From NCBI GenBank assembly GCA_022036555.1, contig CM039122.1, forward strand, positions 6,298,517 to 6,362,516: 64,000 bases of DNA, given 5' to 3'. The stretch comes from Microstegium vimineum. Its lineage: Eukaryota; Streptophyta; Magnoliopsida; Poales; Poaceae. Below the pieces are notes generated by a model that worked only from the letters and a program-made list of their open reading frames with translations, did no database searches and had not been told where the DNA came from. The position numbers and the translations under genes are program-made. Positions 25,047-34,996 of this stretch are shown here, in pieces (within the stretch, counting starts at the first letter, position 1; each line of letters begins with the position of its first letter).

Positions 25047-26476
25047 TGTCGGTGTTATGACCCGGGGGTCAAGACCACCAACTAGTAAATTTGTATATTG
25101 CGTGCTCCCTCTCCCAGATGTGATGCAAGAAGGACACAAGATTTATCCTGGTTCAGGCAAGGAAGGCCCTACGTCCAGCGGGGGAGGATGACTTGTATTA
25201 TTTCGCACCCAAAGTGCTCGTACAGGGGGGTACAAGCTGAGTTACGCGGGGTTGCTCAGAGAGAGCTGTGGCCTAAGGCTAGCAGGGCTACCCTAGGCGG
25301 TTGGTTTGTTGCTCGAGGGGTCGATCGAGCAACGGGGTGTGTGGAGTGTCGGGATCAAAGTCTCCCGACAAGTAGTGAATGAGTAGAGTCCCGTAGAGTC
25401 GGTCCCCTTTCTTCTACCTCGGCATACCCTTTTATAGACAAGGGGAGGCCCGAGGGTACAAGGTCCTAAACTGTTGGAGCATGGGCGGCGTGTCCGCGGC
25501 ATAGTGTTGGTGAAGGGGCGTCGTTCACTGTGGCGGCATGGCCTTCTCGTCCTTCCGGCGCTCCAGGACATGGTGGCAGTAGAAGTCGTCACGGCATGTC
25601 GCGGCACAGCTTTCGCAGGCGGGCGCGAATCCCACAGCTGAAGCGAGACGGGGCGGATGGGACGGGCCCCATGCCGGAGTGGTTGGAGACAGGGGTCGAG
25701 CCCCCCGGTCGAGGGGTGAGGTCGAGACTGAGGTGGCCCTGTCGTATTCCCGAAGTCGTCGTCGAGGGCTGTACTGTTCATGTCTCGAGGGGCACTTCTG
25801 GAGTCCGTACTCGCGACGTGGCGATAGTGGCAGCACGGTTGACGGAGGTCTGGGTCATGGCGATGAGCTGATGGATTTGACTGCGATCGTGGGCGCCCAT
25901 GGCGTTAGGCGGGTTTACTTTAACCCATACCGGGGGTAGTTGGGCTGATCGAGCTTCCTGTTGAGGGGTCGTTCGTTTGACCTCTTTCCGACACTCGTCG
26001 TCGAGGTAGGGTCAGAGGGGTCGTTCGTTCGACCCCTGGTCCGTCACTCGGCGTCGAGGTAGGGGCAGAACGGAGGTAGAGTCAGGGAGATTGAGATAGA
26101 GACCGAGGGGTCGTTCGTTCGACCCCCGGTCCGTCATTCGGGGTCGAGGTAGAGGCGGAGGGGTCGTTCGATCGATCCTCGGTCCGTCATCTGGTGTCGA
26201 GGTAGAGGCGGAGGGGTCGTTCGATCAACCCTCCGTCCATCATTTGACGTCGAGGCGGAGGCGGAGGGGTCGTTCGTTCGACCCCAGGTTCGTCCCTTTC
26301 CGTCAAGGTGGGCCGGCCCATGACTGGTTGCTATAGCCGGTGCAGGGGGCCTTCGTGTGATGGGCCTTTCTTTGCTGACTTGAGCAGTGGGCTGGTTTCT
26401 GCCTTAAAAATGGTTGCTATGTTTAAGCGTTAAATTATCGAAGGGTTTAGGGTACCCCTTACCTTTGTACCCGACA
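25047..26476 (-). mobile_element. Gypsy-type LTR (3' LTR of a truncated element)
   Basis: On the plus strand it runs from TGTCGGTGTTATGACCC to TTTGTACCCGACA (1430 bp). The same LTR, inverted and shorter, occurs at 33684-34948 as a solo LTR. On the minus strand, the sequence just before it is GGGGCCTCGGGGGCTAC, resembling the purine-rich end of a grass gypsy interior, so this should be the 3' LTR. The left flank CATTA has no copy immediately after the right edge, consistent with retained interior there. It contains seven 53-bp-type minisatellite units (about 25965-26290). Confidence 0.8.
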
Positions 26477-27362
26477 GTAGCCCCCGAGGCCCCAGAGGAG
26501 TGATTAAGAACTCCTCTGGGGGCTATGACATGAGTTTTCTCGGGGGGGGTAAGGATTACCCGGAGGTTTTGCCCTTGACCTGCAGGGTTAGTGAGAGGTT
26601 CGATTCTCCGTGGGGTGCGCGCGAGCGCACCCCGCGGGGGTAGCCCTTGAGGCCCCAGAGGAGTGATTTAGAACTCCTCTGGGGGCTATGATATGTTGTA
26701 TCGAGGGGTTTTTTAAGGGTACCTGGAGACGTGGCGCCCTACCAAGGGGTCGATTTTGTTCGCCAGGCTATGAGCGTTCCTTTCCCTGAAAAGAGAGGTG
26801 CTCGAGGGCGGCTGTCGAACCCTACCGAGGGCCAGCCTTCGCTCCCTCGAGCGTTACTGGAGTCACAGCGCCCCTCCCGAGAGGTCGACTATGTCTACCA
26901 GGTCACGAGTGTTTTCGACCCTCTTTCGTCGAGGGGTGTCGTGCGTAGTCGGGCCCTCGAGCCCTCGAATAGCTAGGCCTTCACTACCTCATGGCGTCCT
27001 TCCCACGGATCCTTGCGTTCGGATTGTGGGGTGAAGAGCATCGTGCTATCCCCGTTGGGACGAGCCAGAAGTCCTTTGTGAGCTGGTGTCGGGCATGAGT
27101 CCATTAAAAATGGTGCCCAGTACGGGTAAAAATCCGAGTGAGAACTCGTGCCCCATTCGATAGAGGTCGATTAGCAGCCCAGAGGCGTTCTCATTTAAGT
27201 AAGACCGTATGGCTTACAAAGCAAGACCGTATGGCTTACCAAGGTGCCAACTCCATTCGATAGGAGTTGGTGGCTCGATGCCTCCCAGCGTAGGGATCCT
27301 TAGGTATTCCTTGGTTATGCCTCGGATGTCCCAGGGGACCTCGAGAGTTCGTTCTCGAGCTA
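26477..27362 (-). mobile_element. Internal remnant adjoining the gypsy LTR
   Basis: GC-rich sequence with no recognisable gag or pol. It includes two nearly identical hairpins: stems CCCCAGAGGAGT/ACTCCTCTGGGG at 26490-26521 and 26653-26684. A short direct repeat AAGACCGTATGGCTTAC lies at about 27200-27240. The CACTA arm resumes at about 27363. The right boundary of the insertion is not resolved. Confidence 0.5.
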
Positions 27363-27831
27363 GGGGACTAAAGATCCTCCCCTTTAGTCCCGGTTTGCAC
27401 ACCCGAGACTAAAGGTCCTCCCTACTCAAAAAAAATCCTCCCACCACTGTGCCCCCGCGGAGCTTACCACCCCACCTATACAACACATCTGATAATAAAA
27501 GAGATATTTTCCTTTTGAACCAACGCACAAGGGACTTTTAGTCTGGTTCGTAACATCAACCGGGACTAAAAGGACCTTTAGTCCCGGTTCGTAACACCAA
27601 CAAAAACTAAAGGGTCTACCTTTAGTCAGGGTTGGTATTACGAACGGAGACTAAAGGTTTTGGTACCTTTAGTCCCTGTTCATAACACCAACCGGGACTA
27701 AAGGGAACTTTTAGTCCGGGTTGGTGTTACCAACCGCGACTAAATTAAGGTCTATTAGTCCCGAACGCAAAAAAAAATCCGAGACTAAAGTTTATTTTGG
27801 ACATCGACCAAAGGCCTATTTTCTAGTAGTG
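27363..27831. repeat. CACTA subterminal array and right terminus
   Basis: Repeated CCTTTAGTCCCGG and ACCGGGACTAAAGG-type motifs in both orientations, ending in TTTTCTAGTAGTG at 27831. These match the left-arm array at 23591-23905. Confidence 0.85.
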
Positions 27832-28337
27832 ATATCTCAACACTTATCTCGCTTAGAAAACGATGTAATCTATGGGCCTGCTGATAAAGAGTGAGAGAGG
27901 TGAGAGATGACGTAGAATAAAAAATCAATTATATGTGGGATTCACATAATGAGATGACAATGACGTGACATATCTGAGCTAGCTGCTATCCTATATTATT
28001 GAGGACACCAAGAGCATCGTATTGGAGAGTCAGATTTTAGTAAAGAGAAAAGAATCGATTCATTTCCAATACAACATTCACTACATGAAAACAGTGATTT
28101 GCCGAGTGCTAAATAAGTTGTCGAGTGTCAAATACTAGGCATTCAGCAACTAAATTAGTTGTCTAGTGTCACACTCGGTAAAATTTTGCATTCGGCAACT
28201 AATTAAATATCGAGTGCCTAGTACTCGACAAAAAAACACTCGGTAACTTAATTCTTTTTGCCGAGTGCCGACTCTCGGCAAAAAATACACTCGGCACTTT
28301 ACCACAAGGGCTAACGTCATCCCGCTCCGTTCAAGTT

Positions 28338-29402
28338 GTCGAGTGCCAGGCTGTTGCCACTCGACAACTAAATTAAGTTGCCGAGTGCCTACGGTGGCAC
28401 TCGACAACTTAATTATTATTTTTTTGTTTTTTACTCCCAATTTTTTGTGTGTGCTTATTGAACTATGGAAAACAACATGTTAAAATTTGGAAGTTTTTCG
28501 TTGCTTTTTGGTATATTTCCTTAGTTTATTTTGTTTTCTTCAATTTTCTCGTTTAATCTTCATTTGAACTACAGGTGCATGAAATAATAGGTTTCTTTCG
28601 TTCAAAAAATTTTATCCTTGTTTTGTAGTGCAAATGATGGCTAAATCTATGACATGTCTCGAAGGTTCGATCAACGTGCTCACGGGGCAACGTCGCCAAC
28701 TTCGATGCTTGTAGTTTTTTAATTATATAAAATGCAAACAAATTCTGAAAATCACGAAACTTGTGCATGTGTCATGATATCATGTGAGTATGTTGTGGTA
28801 AAAATTTGAAATAGTTTCGAGCACGTCGTCACATACGTTGCTCACAAACCTCCATGTCCACATATGATATCACATGTGGTAATGTCTAGGTTTCAGGCAT
28901 TCGACGTCGCAACTTGCTCGAAATATTCTCAAATTTTTACCACAACCTACACATGCCATAAGATGACACCCAGGCAAATTTCATGTTTTTCGAACTTCGT
29001 TCGGATTTTATATAATTAAAAAACTACTCGCACTGAAGTTGGCGACGTTGTCCCGTGAGCACGTTGATCGAACTTTCGAGACAGATCATGGATTTAGCCA
29101 TCATTTTCACTACCAAACAAGGATAACATTTTTCGAACGATAGAAATCTATTATTTCATGCACCTGCAGTTCAAATGAACATTAAGCGGGAAAATTGAAG
29201 AAAACAAAAGAAACTAAGGAAATATACCAAAAAGCAATGAAAAGCTTCCAAATTTTAACATGTTGTTTTCCATAGTTCAATAAGCACACACAAAAAATTA
29301 GGAGCAAAAAACAAAAAAAATTAATTAAGTTACTGAGTGCCTAGGGTGGCACTCAACAACTTAATTTAGTTGCCGAGTGCCAACACCTAGGCACTCAGCA
29401 AC
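28338..29402. repeat. Long inverted repeat, arms about 500 bp
   Basis: The left arm (about 28338-28850) and right arm (about 28895-29402) are reverse complements with scattered differences. For example, CTATGGAAAACAACATG at about 28464 pairs with CATGTTGTTTTCCATAG at about 29258. The stretch around AACGTGCTCACGGGGCAACG near 28672 pairs with its complement near 29050. The short loop near 28860-28890 holds CATATGATATCACATG. A transcript crossing it would fold into a long double-stranded RNA. Confidence 0.9.
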
Positions 29403-29419
29403 TAGTTTCTGGAAAATAA

Positions 29420-30070
29420 AAAAAATGACATTGTTTACTTCGCGGACCAGGGCAAGCTAATGGCCTTATCGCCAAAAAGGCCCGGCCCAGCCATGCGCAG
29501 GGCTACCCCCACCCGCCCAGGCCGCAACGTGGGCCTGGGCCGGGATTCTCCTCCCCCGCCTGGGCTCCTTTTGGCCCAGCCGATACAGAGCAGTTGTGGA
29601 CCGTCGGATCTAGGTCGGGCGGATCCGACGGCCACTCAGGTTTGTTGCACGGTCAAAACCGGCGTGCGGCCTGAGCCCCAAACCCTAAAGTTCTATTCTC
29701 ATTCCCTTCCTTTCTCCCAGTCGACCCTTCGACAGAGAGATGGAGCGAGCGGCGGCGGCCTTCGACGTCTGGCCGGATGGGAAGAAGGAAGCGCCGGCGA
29801 GCGTGCTCTCCTACGGCTGGGCGCGCTGCCGTCGAGTGGCTCCGCGGCGTTGCGGTGCCGGCAAGGCGAGGCGGCGCGGGAGAGGCGGCGCAGCAGCGTG
29901 GTGCTGGCAGGGCTCGGCGGAGGCTCAGGCGCGGGCTCGCGGTAGAGCGACATCGCAGCGGCGCAGGCGCGGCGGAGCGCGGGTCGCGGGGCTCGGCAGC
30001 GTGCGAGCGTGCGGTGGCTGAACGTGGCCCAGATCCGAGCCCAAGTGGGGTTTTTTCCCTTTTTTGTTAG
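29420..30070 (+). other. GC-rich cargo with promoter/leader look inside CACTA
   Basis: A sharp rise in GC begins at about 29440. AAACCCTAAAG, a CT-rich leader (29695-29730) and an ATG at 29740 follow, opening a 93-codon Ala/Arg-rich frame without a known domain (29740-30021). The order (leader, then GC-rich first-exon-like sequence, then AGGGTTAGGGTTTCG) resembles the 5' end of a grass host gene. Capture of a host gene start, or the element's own gene relic, are both possible. Confidence 0.5.
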
Positions 30071-30587
30071 GGATAGGGTTAGGGTTTCGTACTAGTTTGA
30101 GCCGATCCGGATCAGATCCGAATGGATCCCCTCCAATAGGGAAAAAAGTATTCGAGTAGGTACAAGATGTTGTTCTTGATGATGCAGTGTATACACCGAG
30201 TCCTGGTGATGCAGTAGCGGTGGCGGCAGTCGGCAAATGACAGGTTTGGGGTTCATGGATCCGAATGATGCAGTAGCGGTGGCGGGACTCGACAAAGAAT
30301 TTCGTTAAAAAAAATAAAAATAAAAAAATTGTCTGCCTAGTGCGAGCAGCGCGGCACTCGGCAAATAATTATTAAAAAAAATTATTTGCCGAGTGTCAGT
30401 CACGTCAGCACTTGGCAAAAAATCCGTCAAGGTTGACGGTACAATTTTTTTTACCGAGTGTTTGACCAGGCATTCGGCAAATAAATTAACACCCCGAAAT
30501 CTGACACTCGGCAACTAAATTAGTTGCCGACTAGCTGCTGAGTGCGGCACGCACTAGCACTCGGCAACTCCGAGATTTCCTGCAGTG

Positions 30588-32359
30588 ATTCATGCACATT
30601 AATTAAAGAAAGAAACCGGACCCCCCCCCCCCCCCCCCCCCCCCCGAGCCCCGTGTTGGAAAGATGCAGGGGTTTGCACCCCTACATCACTTTTATTAAA
30701 AAAAAAAGAAAGGTACAAGTTACGGTCTACAAAAAGCAAACAACAGTCAACAGAAAGAAAAAGCGGAATTAAGATACATAGAAGGTTATTAAGGAAAAAA
30801 GCAGGTTCAGAACTGAACTAATTCTACTATATATAGGGTAGAGAAACGACGTACGTTAAAAAAACTCAAATGAATTTTTTTAAAAAATTTTGCAGCGAGT
30901 TTATTGATGAAGGATTGTACTAGATCGGAGAAAGAAATTCACTGCTTAGCTTGAATTAAGGCATGCTTGAGTCATTCACACCAAAATACCTCTGTGCATG
31001 CTCTTTAATTAAGTTAGTACGCCTTTTATATTAGCTCCACCATTGTAGCGCTGGTGCCTTCTATCTGTGTTCTTCTTGTTGGTTGCTAATTTGCTATAGG
31101 TATCTCATCGTATAACAATCCCAGACGTGTATGAATCTTACTTCTCTTTAACGAAACACGTGCCAATACATGCTTTAAAAAACAGATGCTCTTTGAGATC
31201 ATATCCCAATTGAGTGAAGGACGACGAACTGAAATCGCATCACTTTAGAACCCTATATAAGTTTCTAACTATATATACTACCTTCTTCCTAAATTATAAC
31301 TTATAAGACATTTTATTTTTCTTCTAGATATATATAACTTTTATTACGCACTTAGATATATATACAAGATGTCTAAATATATGAGAAAAACAATGTATAT
31401 AGACAAGTCAAAACATCTTATAATTTATATAGAGCGGAAGGTGTACTGGTACAGTAGTAGATACCTTGATAAGAAGTTCATATACTATAGGACTTATAAC
31501 ACCTAGTGGTTACAAGAGTCTTAACACCTCAAATTAATCCTTGATTCGACTGCTTCTGTCAGACTGAAATAGTGAAATACTATACTAGCGGCCGTTGTGA
31601 AGAAATAGTAGACACGTAAAATTTTTGATTTGGCTATTTGTGGCTAAATCAAATATTTAAGCGCTATTACTGCTTGGGGAACATGGAGATCGGATTTGGT
31701 GGCTGCTACTCTGTAGCACCAACTTTTCGGCTGCGTAGCGGTAGCCATAAATTTGTGTAGTTTCACGGATAAAAAAAATGTTACTGTTTCACACAGCCCA
31801 GTGACTGTGGTAGGGACTCTATAACCCCTGAAGTAATTAATATAATACTTCGTACATCCATGAATCCATCGCGGAAATAACTTTTGTTGCGTCATGGTCC
31901 CAGAATTAAAACGACGCATTTCACATGCATATGCATGCCGGCTAGCTGGTGTAGTGCGCGTATAGTACGTTCTAAGACACTTGGATAGCGACCTTTGTTG
32001 ATCTCCTTGTCTTTTGCCTGCATGTCTGTTTTTGTTAGTCCGTACTAAAACAATGTTTTTCTGAATAAAAAAATATTTAATAAAAATTACCCTTATATGC
32101 TACTATTTATTGAAGTTGATCCATGCTACTTAGGCAATAAGCGTTAATTAAAAGGAGCGAAGAGACGACCACAATCTCAAACCATGCATGAGCCGAAATT
32201 AGTGTCATCAGCTAAAACATCAAGTTTTCTTCGACAACTTTTGAATCCTAAAACATCGTCTTTTGATATGAAGGAAGTATTTGCTAAGCACCGCACTAAC
32301 TTGTTGTGCTCTATCAGATGAACAACTATGCAAACTCAAACATTTATTCAATAATCATG
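30588..32359. other. Intergenic stretch with poly-C tract and MITE
   Basis: I recognise no gene. A run of 25 C at 30621-30645 is followed by TTTTATTAAAAAAAAAAG near 30690. The rest is AT-rich, apart from a Stowaway-type MITE at 31278-31443. Confidence 0.6.
31278..31443. mobile_element. Stowaway-type MITE
   Basis: Ends CTACCTTCTTCCTAAATTAT and ATAATTTATATAGAGCGGAAGGTG are imperfectly inverted and flanked by TA on each side (31276-31277 and 31444-31445). The interior is AT-rich with ATATATATA phrases, as usual for this family. Confidence 0.75.
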
Positions 32360-33222
32360 CACTACTATAGAATTTATTTTGCATAGCACTTGGATTTTAT
32401 TAACCGTGGTGGTTAAACGCATAAACCGTCACGGTTAATAGGTGCCCAGGAAGCATCGGTTAGGGGCCTCAACCGCCACGGTTAATACATTAACCGTGGT
32501 GGTTGGTATAATCTAACCGACACGGTTAATAGGTATTAACTATGGCGGTTGGTATAATCTAACCACCACGGTTAATGGGTATTAACCATGGCGGTTGTTG
32601 TTAAGCAACCGCCACGGTTAATGCATTTACTGTGGCGTTTATTGTAACCTAATCGTCACAGAAACACAATTCGGCCCAAACAGCCCATCTAGGCCCGACA
32701 ACGAGCTTTAGTATATATAACAAGCAGAAACCCTAATTCCTTCCCTCTTCCCTCTTCTCGTTTGAGCAGGCCACCCGCGCGAGGACAGGGGCGCGACCAC
32801 GAGGGGCCACGCGAGGAGACCGTGCAGGCCACGGCGGCGCGACCACGCGGGCCAGGGCAAGCGTCGCCAGGGGCCGCGCCAGGGGCAAGTGGCGCGGGGC
32901 TTCGTCTCCTTCTTCTCTTTCTCCCTCTTCTCTGTGTCGGGGGCGGCGGATCCTGAGGAGACGAGGCCGGATCCATGGCCGGAGTCCCCTCCGGCGGCGG
33001 CGGATCCAGGGTCGGCGAGGCCAGATCTAGGGACGACGACGCACCGGCGTGCAGCACGCATTGCTATGGCCAAGATCCAGCCCTAATCGAGTCTGGATCT
33101 GGGCTTTTTTTTGTTTTTTCCTGATTAACCGTGGCCGCCACGGTTAATGCCCCGATTAATCGTGACCATTGATCCGTGGCGGTTGGAATAACCGCCACGG
33201 TTTAATAAATTCTGTAGTAGTG
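32360..33222. mobile_element. Small non-autonomous CACTA element (AACCGTGGCGGTT family)
   Basis: It starts CACTACTATAGAA and ends TTCTGTAGTAGTG with exact target repeats ATG (32357-32359 and 33223-33225). It is 863 bp long. Inverted AACCGTGGCGGTT / AACCGCCACGGTT motifs fill both arms. A TATA box (TATATATAA near 32711), a leader with AACCCTAATTCC and a GC-rich open region (32760-33080) make up the centre. No domain is recognisable there. Confidence 0.93.
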
Positions 33223-33225
33223 ATG

Positions 33226-33639
33226 TCTAGGTTCCAATCTGGTTTTGAAATCATACTTGGTATATTGTGCCTAGATACGTGTCGCTCTAACTCGTATGGT
33301 CACGAGAGGCTTGGAGATATATCCAATGATCATACCATCTATTCCAATGCATCTTGGGAGTATACTCCACACACTGCATCTCTTGTATAGTCTTACATTT
33401 GCTCCTTTCTAATGTAACGTGTATCTTTGCAGGCTGAAGCTCTACTCCTCTATTTGATCGATTTGTGCCCTAGGACTCAAAGGCATTGTTGATCACCCAT
33501 CCAAGCTCAACAAACCCGCATTTGCTCATCTGCGTCTCACCTTGCACTATCTATCTCCTCCACCGTTAGCATGTTTCATGGTCTCCCATGGAATTCGGCC
33601 CCTACATGTTCTAATCTGCTCAACTTGATATCATGACTA
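33226..33639. other. Non-genic stretch
   Basis: No gene, repeat end or domain recognised. Confidence 0.5.
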
Positions 33640-34994
33640 CTCCCTTATCTCAAAATAAATGATACTTGAGCTATGAATCTCTGTGTCGGGTACAAAGGTA
33701 AGGGGTACCCTAAACCCTTCGATAAACTGACGCTCAACATAGAAACCATTTTTAAGACAGGACCCGATCAGCTGCTCAAGTCCACAAAGAAGGGCCCATC
33801 ACATCAAGACCCCCCGCGCCGGCAACAGCAACCAGTCATGGGCCGGCCCATTTCTGGAAAGACAGACGGACCAGGGGTCGAACGAACGACCCCTCCGCCT
33901 CCGCCTCGACCCCGAATGACGGACCGGGGGTCGAACGAACGACCCCTCCGCCTTCGCCTCGACCCCGAATGACGGACCGGGGGTCGAACGAACGACCCCT
34001 CCGCCTCCGCCTCGACCCCGACTGATGGACAGGGGTCGAACGAACGACCCCCGGGCAGGAAGCTCGATTAGCTCACCTTTTCCCGGTATGGGTTAAAGGG
34101 GATCCGACGCGCCTACCTGCCCCCGCCCAACGCCATGGGCGTCCACTACCGCGGTCAAATCCACCAACTCACCGCCCATGTCCTGGATCTCCGTCAACTG
34201 TGCTGCCGCTGTAACCACGTCGCGAGTACGGACTCCAGAGGCATCCCTCGAGCCATGAACAGGACAACCCTCGACTGTGTCTTCAGGGATACGACAAGGC
34301 CACGCTGGTCTCGACCCCCCCCTCGACCAGGGGGCTCGACCCCTGCCTCCAACCACTCCGGTATGGGACCTGTCCCGTCCGCCCCGTCCCGCTTCAGCAA
34401 CGTCCAGTCCACCATCACCATGCCCCGGAGCACCGGAAGGACGGGAACGCCACGCCGCCACAGTGATCGACGTCCCTTCGTCGGCATGGCGCCACGGACA
34501 TCCCTCCCATGCTACAACAGTTTAGAACTTTGTACTCTCAGGCCTCCCCTTGGTCTATAAAAGGGGACGCTGGGATAGAAGAAGGGGCGATTTTCGCAGG
34601 AACACACACACGGGTATTCGCATTCAGACATCAGCTCTGACCCTCGCACACCACACATCCGATTGCTTGATCGACCTCTCAAGCAATCAACCGACCACCT
34701 AGGATAGCCCTGCTAACCCTAGGCCTTAGCTCATCCTGAGCACCCCCTGTAAAACAGCTTGTACCCCCCCTGTACGAGCACTTCGGTGCAAGATAATACA
34801 ATCCATCCTACCCCACTGGACGTAGGACCTTCTATGCCCGAACCAGGATAAATCTTGTGTTCTTCTTGCATCACATCTGGGAGAGGGAGCACGCAATATA
34901 CAAATTTACTAGCCGGTGGTCTTGACCCCCTGGGTCATAACACCGACACTCTGCTTCATATCTAAAGTATCATATATTTTTGGCATGGAAGGAG
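33640..34994. mobile_element. Stowaway-type MITE split by a solo LTR
   Basis: The left half CTCCCTTATCTCAAAATAAA (from 33640) and right half ending TTTTTGGCATGGAAGGAG (34994) are inverted. They are flanked by TA at 33638-33639 and 34995-34996. The halves are separated by the gypsy solo LTR at 33684-34948. Confidence 0.8.
33684..34948 (+). mobile_element. Gypsy-type solo LTR
   Basis: It runs from TGTCGGGTACAAAGG to CATAACACCGACA (1265 bp) with exact 5-bp target repeats CTCTG (33679-33683 and 34949-34953). It is the same family as the LTR at 25047-26476, in opposite orientation and with fewer 53-bp units (four starts between 33874 and 34040). No internal region is attached, so it is a solo LTR from LTR-LTR recombination. 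Confidence 0.93.
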
Positions 34995-34996
34995 TA

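Larger units (their letters stand above)
17397..27831. mobile_element. CACTA element interrupted by nested insertions
   Basis: The left end CACTACTACAGAA at 17397 and the right end TTTTCTAGTAGTG at 27831 are inverted. The similarity continues about 45 bases inward, including the shared blocks TTTGG, GAT, TCCAAAAT and CTTTAG. Subterminal motifs of the TTTAGTCCCGGTTGGT type occur near both sides (23620-23890 and 27365-27800). The flanking 3 bases (TCT and ATA) do not match, so either one end is mutated or the ends come from different copies. Inside are a nest of three insertions (17445-23582), a GRF zinc-finger gene remnant and a gypsy LTR with a piece of its interior. Confidence 0.8.
28079..30587. 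mobile_element. Non-autonomous CACTA element (GCCGAGTG family)
   Basis: It starts CACTACATGAAA and ends TTTCCTGCAGTG, with exact 3-bp target repeats ATT (28076-28078 and 30588-30590). Dozens of TTGCCGAGTGCC / GGCACTCGGCAA motifs fill both arms. It carries no transposase. The interior holds a long inverted repeat (28338-29402) and a GC-rich promoter-like cargo (29420-30070). The length is 2509 bp. Confidence 0.93.

Noticed and set aside
34093..34560. Overlapping ORFs of 122 and 141 codons in the solo LTR
   Set aside because: They lie wholly within a TSD-bounded LTR and have no domain.
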